Positions 1 through 12,380 of a stretch of DNA of 64,000 nt are shown piece after piece. Every line of letters begins with the position of its first letter. Position 1 is the first letter of the stretch. The stretch lies in NCBI RefSeq assembly GCF_019059575.1, contig NW_024881785.1, forward strand, positions 186,001-250,000. The letters run 5' to 3'. A model generated the notes under the pieces. It did not search any database. It was not told the origin of the DNA and worked only from the letters and a program-made list of their open reading frames with translations. This DNA comes from Amphibalanus amphitrite. Lineage: Eukaryota > Arthropoda > Thecostraca > Balanomorpha > Balanidae. The position numbers and the translations under genes are program-made.

Positions 1-1720
1 CACGTCTCCATCATAGAGGCCATCAATCGGACAACGATTGCCATCAAGCGCCAATCCCCGATTGGATCAGCCGGCAAAAACACCAACAAAGAACACACCA
101 ATAAGGCCAATAAATCGGGCCGGCCGTGGTGTCTGCAGTCTGCCCCATCCTGTGTTAATCACCGACGACCGACGGCCGGCGGCGGACAGCGACGGACGGC
201 AGCAGAGAGCCGCCGCGCGCGAGGAGCCCTCTCCCCTGCGCCGCGCCCCTGCCGGCGCCGCGCCGACTATTGACACCCTGCTCATTGCTATTCCCATCAA
301 CTGTCCACCTCCCTCGTGCTCATTATTACTTCTTTCTTCTCCCATTTATCGGCGTTTCTATCATTGTTTCTATCTGCGGGGCGGCGGGGTCCGGCCGGCG
401 GTGGATGGGGGCGCGACGCTCCCGGTAATGCCGCCGCACAGCCGACATGGGACTGAGATTGGCATGTCGTGTCGCGGCTTCCCGACCGCTCCCGGCTGAG
501 GGGCGCTCGCCGGCCGGCATACAGCGCGCGCTTTGTCCGCCCGTCTGAGCCGGTATTGGCTCGGCGGCGACGTTAGTGGCGCTCCGGCGGCGTTCTCGGC
601 GCCGTGACTGGTCGTCTGACGACCGGGAGCCGGCCGTTTCGGCTCTGGTGGCGTGGGAACGCCGGTGACCTGGCGCTGATGACGGCTCGTCCGACTCAAT
701 AGGTGCTTCCAGCACACACGCATCCCGTCCGCCCTCGGCACACAGAGCTCCGCGCCGTCGCCGTCACTCCTCACAAGGGCGAGAATGCCACCCACTTGAA
801 AACGGAGCGGTCTCTTCAGCAGATGACAGTATCACGCCGCTTCCATCTAGCCAGCGTTTCACGCAAAAAGCTCTGGTATGCGGTCACACTCGCATGTTTT
901 CGGCGCCGGCCGAGCGCGTTTTTATCCATCCGGCACGATGTCAGGCGTGTTTTCTGGTGTAATAATCCTCCGCGCCCTACAGCCCACAAAATATGCTGAC
1001 GGAATATGGACAGCCGTGCTAAGCCGCTCACGTCAAACAACGAGTCCAGCGGGATTCATTACCTGCAACTTGGCCATCATGCCTGTTACATCCGCACGTA
1101 AGATTCATTCTGCTTTGACACGAAATTATTCTTGTAATCACAGCGCGCAAACATTCCGACGAAACAACAGACATCAGGCAATCATAGGTCTTGTGGCGAC
1201 TGTCCACGACACGAATATTACTGGCCTGACACGCTTCAGGGAGGCCTTAGGCTGGAACGCCCCGTCCTCAACGCATACTAGTGCGCGGTCGCCACTGGAA
1301 TGTGCGTCACTTTCGCCGTTCGGCGCGCCGCAGAACGCCGCAGAACGTCGCTCGCGGCGGCGCGGCGCGGTCAGAGCCCGGCCCGAAATCACCGTCCCAA
1401 ATGACACCCCGCTAATTAAGTGGAGCCGTGTGCGTCGCACGTCCAGAGCTGGGGTCACGGTGGGTCAGTCTCACCGCCCTAATGACCGGTGACACAGGGC
1501 TATTCGGAGAGCGACGCGCGACCGGCCGTGAGTTGTGAAGTGGGAGCGTTGGAGCTGGTGTTAGATGCAAGTCTCACTGGAAGCAGCCCGAGTGTTGAAG
1601 TTATGAGTCAAATACAGCAGTCTAAGAGTTGGAAACTCGTTAACATGACCATAATGCATTGGCTTCCGCCTTCTTTCAATTTCATGTATTGCGGAACAGC
1701 ATAAATGCAGGCGTTAACAA
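1..1720. other. GC-rich unique DNA, no supported gene
   Basis: CpG-rich sequence with several long overlapping open frames on both strands, the longest about 204 codons starting near 878. Overlapping frames on both strands, with no domain, low-complexity Arg/Ala/Pro composition and no splice pattern, are what high GC alone produces. I see no promoter or RNA gene that I could defend. Confidence 0.5.
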
Positions 1721-2254
1721 CTATAGTTCGTTTTTTTTTTTCAAAAGGACGCTGGCTCCAAGCATGTTTTTCGAACAAGCACGTGTTTTAGCGAGCAAAA
1801 TGAGCAAAAACTGAACCTGAGAAAATCGAACGTCGACTAATCTTAACATGTGATTTCTTCCCGATAATTTCCATATGTGCGTTTTGGAACCAGATATGAG
1901 AATAGTGGTGACGTCATGCTGTCGAACATGTATTGCAATGTAACGTATAACTATCATGGACGGAACTGCTTACTCGATTATAAGCTCGGCAACAGTGAAA
2001 AACTAAGTTTCACCCAAATTCGTTGACACTTGTCCCATTGCACGGACATTTGGGTGCCTGCTGACACCAGTGACGTCATCATAGCATGTTCATTTTTAAG
2101 AAACAATTTTCAGCTACTTACCGTGCACAATTTGAAATCGATTATTTTTTCGGTAAGAAATTCTTGGCCAGACACTGAAGCTGCCAAAACTCACGTGAGA
2201 GCTTCGATATTGAACTTTGAGCCAGCGTCCTTTTGAAAAAAAAACGAACTATAG
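1721..2254. mobile_element. Non-autonomous TIR element (MITE), probable TA target
   Basis: The two ends are inverted copies of about 37 bp: each reads CTATAGTTCG, a T run (11 on the left, 9 on the right), then CAAAAGGACGCTGGCTC. The 534-bp element has no transposase frame. The outermost CTATAG is itself palindromic, so the exact border is uncertain. Ends starting at TAGTTCG flanked by a duplicated TA would fit the Tc1/mariner group, but this is inference. The interior is AT-rich and holds two TGACGTCA palindromes (1909-1916 and 2071-2078). Confidence 0.8.
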
Positions 2255-4104
2255 CGCCATCTATGGAGCTGAAAATTTAACATTCAACAGTACGGTCATC
2301 TTGCACCTTTCTATAGCCTGTGGAGTTTTCCGGGGTCCAATATCGCCTGATAGCGAGCCGACATAGCCCAATCGCTCACAGCCGTGGCCAGGTATCGCCT
2401 TACAGCTCACAGCTCCCAGCCATAGTCCAATATCGCCCGATAGCTCGTGACCGGGTCCAATCGGGCACGGCTTGATCGGTCAGTCACGGCAGGCTCGCCA
2501 ACTTGACCAAGTCTCATCGCCCGTGCTCGGGCGCCACTTTAAACCGTGTTCCAACTAGAAACACTTTGCTAATGCGGCCGCGCACGCTAGCGCTGCAGAA
2601 CGGAGGCAAAGTTCAACAAGCCGTGATGAATTTATAATAGCGGCCACTCTAAGCGGACAATTTATCGATGATGCACTCGGCGGAGCGGTGGCCACTGCGC
2701 TCGTCCGAGGACAATTTGCGGGCGTGTGACACTGGGGGCATTATGTGCCGTCGTTAAAACAAAGGACCCAAGTTCAGCGAACATCTGCCCAACGACACTG
2801 CACCTGGAGGGCAGGCGTAAGGATGTGGTTAGCGCAACTGCAAAGTGGGCCATACCTTCTCACCGCAGTTTGAGCGCTGCTCGTCGGCCACCGGCGCGGC
2901 GGCCGGCGTAATTATGTGTCCACCCTGTGTCAGCATGTGGACGGCTGTGCGCCGGACGAATGACGAGGCAGACTGATTTAGGAAGCCGCTAAGTACTCTC
3001 TTGGCTGAGTTACGAAGTGACTCGAATTTCTCGCCATGATTGCCTACGCAAAATGGCTTCTAATTGCCCATTGTGGAGGAGGCTGGCCATCTGTCGCCTT
3101 GGCCCGCGCCGGCGCATTAACTGCATTTCAATTACGGCGTCACATGCAACACGCCACCAACCGGAGACAGTCGTCACAGAGTGACGTCACAGTCACGTGA
3201 CGTGACTGACACATGCCACGACCGTCACGTGACCAGCCGTGGCATTAAGAAAATATAGCGCTCCGTCAAAGGACCTGACACGATTCTTTTGAATACGAAG
3301 AATCTTGGTAATCCGTGGGACACCGACACTCGCGTCACTCTGAGTCTGCCGACGCTGACAATGGCCCATCGGCACCGTTGCAGGGTTTTTGGGACGGAAA
3401 ACTCTGTCGGCCGAACACCCCGCGGCGCCGCTGTCTCAGCAGAGCCTTCGAGCCGTCACCGACAAACAATGAAGTCGTTACCGGCGAGAGGTCAGAAAAA
3501 CGACACGGCGCCGCTCACAGAGTGGCGTGCCGACTGCGGCGGACGCGGCGAGCAGCGGCGCATCGCGCCACGATCGGCTCGCGTGTGCCTAATGAACGAC
3601 TATTGAAGGCGATCGCGGTGGATGTGTGTCATTTGCTACGCGCTCCCCTTGTATCGTCGTCCTCTGTACGCCCGCGGGGAGCGCTGGCGTGGTCTGTCAT
3701 CATCCGCCGCTTCCGCTACGGATCTCCCCGACTCAGGCCAGCCGTCTCCGCCAGCCGGCACTGCCGCCTCTGCGTCAGGACAGCCTCCACGCCGTCACTG
3801 CCTCTGCCGCCCCCTCGTCACTGCCGCCCGGCGCCCGACGCAGGCGCGCGTCAATTAAAAAGAGCGACACAGTAATGCGATCGTTTCCCGGCATATCCAG
3901 CCCTTCATATCCAATCAGGACCGATGTCACATTCACTCGCATGTGTCAATCACGAGTCGGCGCCAGGCGGCGGCTCCAATCAGAGCTGTCGGACGCTCGT
4001 TGGTCCTATTGGTGCCGCGCGCTGGGGCACGCATGGCCCTCGGCGGCGGCACAGCCCCAGGCTGGGTCGGCCGTCCGACCCATCCGGAGAGCCTGAGGCA
4101 GTCG
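2255..4104. other. Unique DNA with a short direct repeat; no gene
   Basis: Segment 2330-2470 contains two copies of a motif near GTCCAATATCGCC followed by GATAGC, about 92 bp apart, within a degenerate repeat of related phrases. A TGACGTCA lies at 3182-3189 beside several GTGACGTGAC-like words. The rest is CpG-rich and carries only composition-driven open frames. Confidence 0.45.
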
Positions 4105-4131
4105 AGTGTCGATAATTTGATTATCGACACT
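4105..4131. repeat. Perfect 12-bp stem hairpin
   Basis: AGTGTCGATAAT and its exact reverse complement are separated by three bases. No T-run follows and no neighbouring gene explains it. It may be a remnant of a larger inverted repeat. Confidence 0.7.
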
Positions 4132-4328
4132 GCCCGCCCGGTCGGCGACGAGCCGATATTTTTCTGTGAGACCGGGAAAGGATTGTGTGGGCATGGGTAT
4201 ATGGGTATCAGAAAGAGCAATAGGACAAGAACAATGACAGCGAAACGGGATATTTGATGGTGCTATACGAGTAGGCTCACCCATAAGAGCAATACCATAG
4301 CCTGGCATGCAACAATCATGACAAACAA

Positions 4329-4531
4329 AAAAAGTTTTATGACTTGAGTGTCATGATTATAAAACTTTTCCTCAGGATTATATGTAATTAATGTTTATGT
4401 TTTTTTCGGAGTTGTAATATTTGTACTTATCTATATTTAATAATATCTAATATTTATCTAATATTTGTACTTATATGTAATATTTGTACTTATCCTCTTG
4501 AACAACTCCGAAAAAACATAAACATTAATTA
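4329..4531. repeat. AT-rich double hairpin island
   Basis: Two inverted repeats stand side by side in an AT-rich pocket within GC-rich DNA. The first (about 4329-4371) pairs AAAAGTTTTAT with ATAAAACTTTT. The second has arms of about 30 bp (4385-4415 and 4502-4531) reading TAATTAATGTTTATG, a T run and CGGAGTTGT, with one T-run length difference. Its loop contains three copies of AATATTTGTACTTAT. This looks like a small MITE or foldback element; no target duplication could be read. Confidence 0.7.
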
Positions 4532-7437
4532 AAGAAAGTTTTCCTGTTTTTGAACGGACTTTTTAGCTTCACGAGATTCAATCCTACTGCCTGTGTTCAA
4601 TCATGTCCAAATAATGATCAGGAGCTGGAGCCAGCTGGAGCCAGGAGAAAACAAACGAAGAAGCAAGAAAATCAGACGAGAATGATACATCAGTCGCAGT
4701 TTATCTAATCCCCGCCCAGACGGACCTCCGTCGTTACCGACAATCAACAATTCCCGGTCCGTCGGCGGCCGTCGTCGCCGTCGCCGCTGTCGTTTTTGCC
4801 GATAAGCTGTCGGCAATTAGCCGGGTGGCTGGCGGCGTAACGCCGTTATGATGAGTCGGCCGGCGCTAATTGCGGCCGATCGCGGCGCGGTGGCGGCGGA
4901 AGCGGCGCGGCGTCACACGTCTCCGCCGCTGCTCATCTCGTCACGGCGCCGAGGGGGAGTCGGTGGCGGGGGGGGGGGAAGTAAGTTGATTGTCGTGCAG
5001 AGCGCGCCGATCGACAAACTAAGTACGGCAGCCACTTAGTGTCCGTGTCCCGGGGGCACGACCCGGCCGGCGGGCAGCGGGAGCGCAGCTGGCCACTGGC
5101 ACCGCTTTGTTTGCCGCCGGCCGACACGGCTCCCGACGGGCTACACCGAAAGCCAATATTGACCATCGGCGCGTCCACGGGCGCTGGCCAGACACAGCGC
5201 AATTGCGGCTAACTAGATCACGGCGCAGCTAATGAAATGCCGCCAATCAGTGGATCGTCGGCCGGTGAGACACAGGCCGGTCGGGCAGATGGTCAGCGGT
5301 GACCGGCCACCAGAGAGCGGTCAGCTGCCCCGAGGGACGACGGTGTCGGGTCACCAGAGAGATCCCCTGCCCAAGCGAAGAAGGTAATCTGGTGTTTCAG
5401 GTTTCGCGTTGTGCCAAACACATCGATGAGGCAGGGGGAAACGCGTCACAGGTGCAGCGAGTGTTGTCACGTGCTGATGTCACGGCACGGGTGTTCCGTA
5501 CGGAAACGTGAGACACTGAGTGCCGTTAAATTCCTGAGTGGGGCATCATCTGGTCTGACAAAAGAAAACAATCGAAAATCCACCATGAAAACGAGCAAAA
5601 CTGCCCATTTCTTTTAATTCGACGATTTAACGTCCGACTTCAATAAAACTTGGATCGGACTGCATAGCGATGCCTTTCACTAAAAATTTCCGGAACATGT
5701 CTGCCGTAACACATTATGAGTATAGTCTCTCTTGAAAGTATCGCGTCAGGGGCTGCGGCGGCTCGGTGAACCATTCCATTCAGTTTGAGGACCCCAGCAG
5801 CGAGGTCATGGCCTGTATCATAAAAAGTACGTTGTAACACGATTCTACGCCAGCGGTAGGAGGAAAACTGCTATATGGCGCAGGCACCAGCGGCTGACAA
5901 GTGACAGTTCTGGGTTAAAACAGGCGGAGGCCGGCCAAAGGTCATGCTCGTATCGCTCTTCCTTGACCCCGTCCCCCGCCCCAGGCGGATACCGGCGCCG
6001 CTTGGGCTCACCAACCGGGCGCTCGTTGGTCTGCCCTAGTGGGCGCCAATCACTCAGTGTGCGTGACGCGAAAATCACATCGAAGCAAAGTTCCGCCATA
6101 ATCCTACTGTGAAGAGGCCTGCTGAACGACGTTAACAGGTCATGAGGGGGGGGGGGGGCAGCCTGGCATCAAATAAGGCTTTTAAAAAGAAGACGACTGA
6201 ACAGAAAACATTTTTTTTTTGTCGCCGCTCACTGACCGGCTCATTAAAAAGAGAGAACTCTAAATATAGGATTAATTGGCTAGAGAGCGAATTAGCGAAT
6301 TGGCTAGAGAGAGAACTTTAATTTTGTTTTTCAATCCGCTCGCCGTTGCCTCTGCAACCACGGATGCATTCTGTTAGTGGGTGCAACTGATGATTTTTGG
6401 GGTATTTGGGCACGGGTTTCCGGATTTTACCAAAAAATATGTGACAGTCGTGCCGATGACGGCTGAAATTATTAGCTTTGCAATGAAACAAAGCTCAACA
6501 AATCCTCGGCGAGTAGGGTGGCTTCCGTTGACCACATGGTTACTGCCATCACCAGTTACCGGACGGCGACTGCCACCTCCCCATATCTCTCCGCAGTCCG
6601 CAACCACTACCCTCGCCCCGCTGCGCCGGCTGCCTCCGCGTGTCAGGCTTCGGTCAGTGCTACCAGCGGCTCTCAAACTTTTCCGCTCAACCGCGGCTGG
6701 GATGGGTGGCGCCTTCCCTCAGAGTCGCGATACTTTCAAGAGAGACTATACCCATCATCACAAACTTCACCCCTCTTTACTGGATTGCCGAGACGGCGTC
6801 CTCCTTTGCCATTCTCTCCCAGCAGCGGCCCATGTCTGTGTCGGCGCGTCCCCGGCCCGTCCGACGATCCCTTCCCCGGCCGGTGGCACGCTTCGTCGGT
6901 TCGCCGCTCACACGACCGGCCTTCGCGGTGACGCGAAACGGCCCGACAGCCGAGAAAAATCGCCAAAATTCAGTCACTGTCAACGTTTCGATTGGACCAT
7001 TTACTGAGACAAAGGCGGCGAGGCCGGGACCCGAGGAGAAATTAATTGTGTGTGTAAATGCAGTGGAGAATGTCGGGAGGTGGCACGCAGATAAGGCCTC
7101 ATTTGTAATTGGATATTGGCAAAAAGTAATATCAACCGAGGTGGAATATTTACACTGCTTGGCTCATCAGGTAGGTAAGGGAGTTTAGTAAAAACGAGGG
7201 GAAGAAATCGTGTGAAAGTGAAGGAACGGAAAATAAAAGGCAGAGGGATGACGCGAAAGGGAACGTTGTAACTTGTATTTGTCTCACTGAATCAAAACTG
7301 TCTTGAATGGTAAAATATAGGCATTGCATTTTTTTTATAATCAAGTATCTATCAAAGATGAGCTAGGTACATTAAAATAAAAAGCCATCTAAGCCACCTA
7401 TGTAAATTTAAAAAAAGGAACAACATAAATTACAGAA
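4532..7437. other. Unique DNA, no supported gene
   Basis: Mixed GC-rich and AT-rich sequence. It holds homopolymer G runs near 4968-4978 and 6146-6158 and a short direct duplication around 6265-6320, where AATTGGCTAGAGAG occurs twice. Open frames up to 208 codons near 6400-7000 overlap one another on both strands and show no domain. Confidence 0.45.
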
Positions 7438-7737
7438 AAGGATGGCAATATTGTGGTATGACAGTTTGACGTTTGTGAAAAGCAATAATGTGAACACATA
7501 GGTATATATTGCACAAACCGGTTTCGATATCACTTTATCAGTGTGCAAATATATAAATAAAACACACAAAATACAAAACGGAGACGAAAAAGGTGTGAAA
7601 TAGGAGACACCTATTTCGTCTCCGTTTTGTATTTTGTGTGTTTTATTTATATATTTGCACACTGATGAAGTAATATCGAAACCGGTTTGTGCAATATATA
7701 TGTGTTCACATTATTGCTTTTCACAAGGATGGCAATA
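7438..7737. mobile_element. Palindromic insertion with 13-bp TSD, Penelope-like fragments
   Basis: The 13-bp direct repeat AAGGATGGCAATA (7438-7450 and 7725-7737) brackets the insertion. Inside, arms 7473-7596 and 7607-7726 are near-perfect reverse complements of about 120 bp around a 10-bp centre. The outermost two bases of the right arm overlap the duplication. Each arm contains AAACCGGTTT and a CTGATGA-type word, the arrangement found in hammerhead ribozymes of Penelope-like retroelements. A variable-length duplication and head-to-head copies fit retroposition rather than cut-and-paste. No protein-coding part remains. Penelope assignment is inference. Confidence 0.75.
7655..7694 (+). ncRNA. 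Degenerate hammerhead-ribozyme-like core
   Basis: In order: stem I strand TTGCAC (7655-7660), the conserved CTGATGA (7662-7668), nine bases able to form only a weak stem II, GAAAC (7678-7682), a very short stem III (AAC/GTT), and the second stem I strand GTGCAA (7689-7694). The order and spacing match a type I hammerhead with a minimal stem III. The base before the cleavage point would be U, a poor choice, and stem II is almost absent, so activity is doubtful. The mirror copy on the minus strand (about 7505-7545) has CTGATAA, a broken core. Confidence 0.35.
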
Positions 7738-10717
7738 GTTAGATGCTAGGCATAAAGTCACATATTTTGCCTACAAAGAAGTCGACTTCAAGCGCCATGC
7801 CTAGATAGTAGATACTAGATACCTATAGTAGCTGCAGTTACTTACAGTAGCCCGGCCTGCTGACCCTAAATGGCGGACTGTCTCTGTGACCGGCTGATCT
7901 CGATCTCGGCCTCACCACGTGCACCGGTGGCCGTGTGTCATTAGCAGGCCCCCCACCGGTCTCAGACCAGGACAAGATGGAGCCGCCGCCACCGGGACTC
8001 TCAGTGACGATGTGTCCGAGGCCGGCAGGTATAGCGCGGCCCCGATATGTCCTCACAGTGCAGTGAGACGCAGGCTCTCTCCAGCAGGCAGCTGGTGGTT
8101 CAGGAACGACTACGAGGCGACATATTTTAAGTTAACAGCTAGTACGAGATGAAAGTACGAGATGAAAACACAGCTACCTTTCATATATGTAGGTTTCTTA
8201 CGCCTTAGTAAAGATGTTCAACATAATGCCACCGTAGCCCTTATCAGATAACTGATCCGTGGTTACCAGTTTGCCCCATTGACCTGTATCCGATTGGCTC
8301 ACTAAGTTCCAATTTTCATGAGTCTGACAACGGTACAACAAACTTGATCATTTGATATGGAATCAAACGGGCGGTAGCAGCGGAGATCATATTTCATTTG
8401 GAAATGGAACAGCTAAACATGGCGATTATGGTAATCAGCATTAGCGGGTGCCCACAACCGCTGTGTGTTGCGTAACTCCACAACCTGCGATGCTATCTTA
8501 TCGCTGTAATTACCCAGGCCGTGGTGTTTTACGAATATCAGCGGTCAGTTCACCGGGTCCGCTGATTTCGGTGTGGACCTCTACGGAAGGCAGCGGATCA
8601 GTCAGCTGACTACGACGGCCCTGGATGCATGCGCCACGAGCGGAACGGAGAGTAAGAAATGGGAGCGGCCGATATACTCGTAGGTCTAGGAACGTCATCA
8701 AGCGTCATCGGAGATGGCGACATACATAGAAGTCGCTCGGACCATCGTCCACCGTCCAGCGCCCAGCGTCCAACGTCTATCGTTCACTGTCCATCCACCG
8801 TCTACCATCCACCGTTCACAGTCTACTATCCGCTGTATTCCATCAATGGTTTATCTTCTTGGCCAGCTGAAATCCCTTCATTGTCGCTCACTGATCACCT
8901 TTTCAAGGCTGTCCCCAAACTCCATCTACCGCCCACCGTCGACCACGCACACACCCGTTAGAAGTGTCCATCGGGCTGCTGGAACCTGCCCGGCCCCTGC
9001 TCGGGGTCACAAGAGGTCACTAGGAGTCGGAGCTGCTCCCACCGCCGCCAGCGCCAGTGATGAATGATTGCCGTCGGGCCATCGATAGCATTGGCCGCCG
9101 ATGCAGCAACTCACGGACGCCCACACAAATTATTTCTGACATCGACGACTGCTGATTGTTTGATCTGCAAACATATAAATATCTTATATTGCACTTTTTA
9201 TTAAATTGGTGTATTATTCCGGAGTTATTTACGTGTCAGAGTTGATGCAAGCCTGACACCTTTGTTGTCTGCATGATAAATGATGTAAGCAATGACAGGC
9301 GGGCGCCGATGGATCAGGCTCTCTCTTTCTCTCCTGGCCCGTGGTGCGTGGAAGACTCGACCTCTCTCCGCCGTCAGTCACAGCCCGCGCCGCTGTCAAC
9401 CAGTCCTGACGGCCGCTGACGGGCCGTATCCGTCTGACGGGACGCGCCACTTGTCTCATGTGCGCCATCTGCGCCGTGCGCCGCGCACGGCGGCGAGTGT
9501 TTCTCCTCCGACCGGTCATGGATCAGAAGAGGCCGAGAGAAGGCCAAAATCGGGGACCGAGCGCTCTTAGGAGTGGGATAAACAGCAGATTCAGCGACTG
9601 ACGCGTTATAAATGACAAATACCAAGGAGTTTTCTTTTCTTTTCTGGGCGATAGATATACGCCTTTCAACGTACAAAGTAAGTCACTCAGTAAATTATGA
9701 TACCTTATGTGTAAATAGTAAATACGTACTTATTAAGCAGCATGTTTGTGGTTTGGCGCATATGTATTTGTATATGTGTATGTCCCTTGTCCCATGATGA
9801 TTCATATCGAATGATAAATAGAACTATAACCAATTTACATCTTTTTACAACAGTTTCCGGTCCCAAACACTACATGTTGTTGGCAGCGGTCTCCGTGGGA
9901 ACCGCCTCCGGCATTATTTGCTACTCTCCCCAGGATTACTCACCAGACACCGGACATGACACCTGCGCCGGCCGCAATCCCCCAGCTGCCTTTTTACCGG
10001 CCACATGACGCCTGTCCCGAGGACACTCGCCGTTCTACCCGCATCATGACTGACATTGGACGCTCATCTAACGCCAGCCACACGGCCAATGACTGGGGGC
10101 GGTGAGGCGTTAGGCGCGGAGCGCTGTAATTTGTGTACAAAGGGTTGCGATTAGGGCGGTGCACCGTGGCGGCGCGGGTCACTACTGTCGGCGTGTATTG
10201 TCACCGGGCGGTGGTGAGGGCGGTGGTGAGGGCGGTGGTGCCGCCTAATCACCACCCCGGGGACAGCTAAAACATCGACTGTCGGACTGGCCTCGGGGAG
10301 CATCCCGTCCTGAGACAATACACGGCTGGGGCGAGTCGCGCGCGAAGCGCGATTTTCACACGTCGCAATACACTGGTGAAAACGGCGGCGGCAAATTTTA
10401 GATGATGAGCACCGGGCGATGAGTGGTGGACAGTGAGCAGTGAGCGGTGAATATCGGACAGTGGACATTGGTCAGTGGAGAGTGGACGATGGACGATGGA
10501 CAGTAGACAGCGTGTGTTGGACGTGGCTGCTGCTACAATCTACGTGGATCGTCCACCCGCCTTCTGTGGTCAAATGGCGGTCCGAGCGGGGATTTTTGTC
10601 CCCGGCTGGCCTGCAGTTCCCATGGTGGTTTCAGACGCCGTGGGTGCTGCAGATGACAGTCGTGGCGACCACACGTACTAAACTGACACCAGAAGCCAAC
10701 CGCCGACCACAATGGAC
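7738..10717. other. Unique DNA with degenerate tandem words; no gene
   Basis: A degenerate repeat of CCACCGTCCA-type words lies at 8748-8832. AT-rich sequence at 9120-9235 and 9600-9860 separates GC-rich blocks. A 12-bp unit, GAGGGCGGTGGT, is repeated three times near 10205-10240, and GGACAGT-like words cluster at 10420-10510. No coding segment can be defended. Confidence 0.45.
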
Positions 10718-10772
10718 GGTGCTTGGGTTTGTTTAAGTTACAGGCTGTAACTCAAAACAAACCCCAAACACC
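10718..10772. repeat. Imperfect hairpin, about 25-bp arms
   Basis: GGTGCTTGGGTTTGTTT and the inverse AAACAAACCCCAAACACC surround the inner palindrome TTACAGGCTGTAA. It may be one end of a decayed foldback element; no matching second end was found. Confidence 0.6.
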
Positions 10773-11148
10773 TACAAGCCTGGTCGAAATGTGAAATAAT
10801 TGTCATCCGTGTAAGCCTTCTTTTAAGGGGTAAAAATGAACAATAAAAGGATCTTTGGAAGAAGGCTAACCATTTAATCTTTTGAGTAATTTTAAGGAGC
10901 TGGTCAGCCCGCATTTTCACCGAAAACCTGAAAAGGCTTGAGTGATCCAGCCACTCAATCAAACTCACACTCTGAAGTACATCAAGGGCGCAAGTTGACA
11001 GTTCGAAAGGCTCCCCAATAATTAAAACCTGTCCGACATGCCAATCAAGTGAAGCGACTAGCTTGGGGTGACTACCAATCGACCCGACGTCGTGGCCTCG
11101 AAGCAAGGACGTCCAATGGACGAATGATGATCGCTGATATCCAGCCAT
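10738..11148 (-). other. Open frame of 136 codons, unrecognised
   Basis: This frame is not GC-driven like most others here; its composition is ordinary, with Leu, Ser, Phe and Lys. I recognise no family, and there is no signal peptide or repeat. It overlaps the hairpin at 10718-10772, which makes a transposon remnant or chance more likely than a host gene. Confidence 0.12.
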
Positions 11149-11215
11149 TGCTAAGTGTGTCTCAGCTTGGAACTATTTTTTATGCGCCACGGTCTGCCTC
11201 TCTGGTTATATCTCC

Positions 11216-11396
11216 GTCTCCGTCTCCGTCTCCATGTCCGTCTCAGTCTCCGTTTCCGTCTCCGTTTCCGTCTCAGTCTCTGTCTCTGTCTCTGCCTCTG
11301 TCTGTCTCTGTCTCTGTCTCTGTCTCCGTCTTCGTCTCCATCTCCGTCTCCGTCTCCGTCTCCGTCTCCGTCTCCGTCTCCGTCTCCGTCTCGTTT
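11216..11396. repeat. Hexanucleotide array (CTCCGT / CTCTGT)n
   Basis: About 30 copies of a six-base unit. A first block alternates CTCCGT and CAGTCTC forms, a middle block is CTGTCT, and a last block is nearly pure CTCCGT. Because the period is a multiple of three, open frames run through on both strands (Ser-Val or Arg-Leu repeats); these are not genes. Confidence 0.9.
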
Positions 11397-12290
11397 TCTC
11401 CAGTACTCCGGAATACCGCTCCATCAGCCGCCCCCACCTTCTCCACGGGCTGCCGCCGCCCCTGGGACCACACAAATCACCATGCGCCACAAAGCGACCC
11501 TGTGTCAGGCCGTGGTCCATTCGTCATGGCGTCTCGCTGTCTCCGCGTGTCTCACTGAGCGGGCCGCTCGAGAAGAGCCGTCAGAAGCGCTCGGCCCGCG
11601 GCGGCCAAAAGCGGTGGCAATTAAGCCGCAAGAAGGCGGTGCTGGCGGCGGTTTTCACCAGCTTTTGTCGGTGTCAGAGCGCGGCCAGAGGTCAGGTCAG
11701 AGAGTCACCGACGCCCTGTGCGGCGTCCAACAGTAACACGTCGGCGGCGCGGCCACCAGAGAGGTCACGTGCCACCGAAGGCGGAAAGAAATGGAAACAG
11801 GGCGCAATAACTCTTGACTCAGAGACTGAAGAAGCAGTGGGGAGTACAAATGACGTGGAAAGTGTCGGAAAATGACCGATGAGAGCCGCAAAAAAGCAGC
11901 GAAAGTGATCAAGTCTTCAGAGTGCCGCACAAAGAGCTTATGCTGCCAAGTGTAACACCATCATCCACCCTCCAAACAAAAACCAGGCAAAATGACACAA
12001 AGTACAAAAACGTTAGATAGCCCATCCTCACCCACTGTCACCAGGGGCCCTCAGCCGTTTCCCGGAGGAAGGAGTCTCCAAGCGGCCTCAGGAAGCGCCC
12101 TCTCCGCCCCGTGCCGTCTCGATCGGCGGTGTCTGGCCTCGGCGTCCATAGCTCACGACCAGCCACGGTGCCGGTCGTGCCGATCTAATTATGGCGAGAT
12201 AGCACCGCCGGCCCACGGAATGGTAACCAGGGGCCGACGGAATGGTAACCAGCGCCGGTCGGCTGGGGGCGCGGACTCCTGTGGGTTTGG
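11397..12290. other. GC-rich unique DNA, no supported gene
   Basis: Continuation of frames opened by the hexanucleotide array; nothing recognisable apart from CpG-rich sequence. Confidence 0.4.
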
Positions 12291-12380
12291 AACCACCTGG
12301 GATGACCTGCGGATTACCTGGAGTGACCTGAGATGACCTGAGTTGACCTAAGGCGACCTGAGATGACCTGGGATGACTTA
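12291..12380. repeat. 10-bp tandem array of AGGTCA-type half-sites
   Basis: About nine copies of a ten-base unit. On the minus strand most read AGGTCA followed by four variable bases (for example AGGTCATCTC), so consecutive half-sites have DR4 spacing. AGGTCA is the consensus half-site of many nuclear receptors. Five or so copies are exact and the rest differ by one or two bases. Regulatory function is not shown by the sequence; a chance minisatellite would look the same. Confidence 0.75.

Noticed and set aside
878..1492. 204-codon plus-strand open frame
   Set aside because: Overlapped by opposite-strand frames, no domain, no splice signals; GC-driven.
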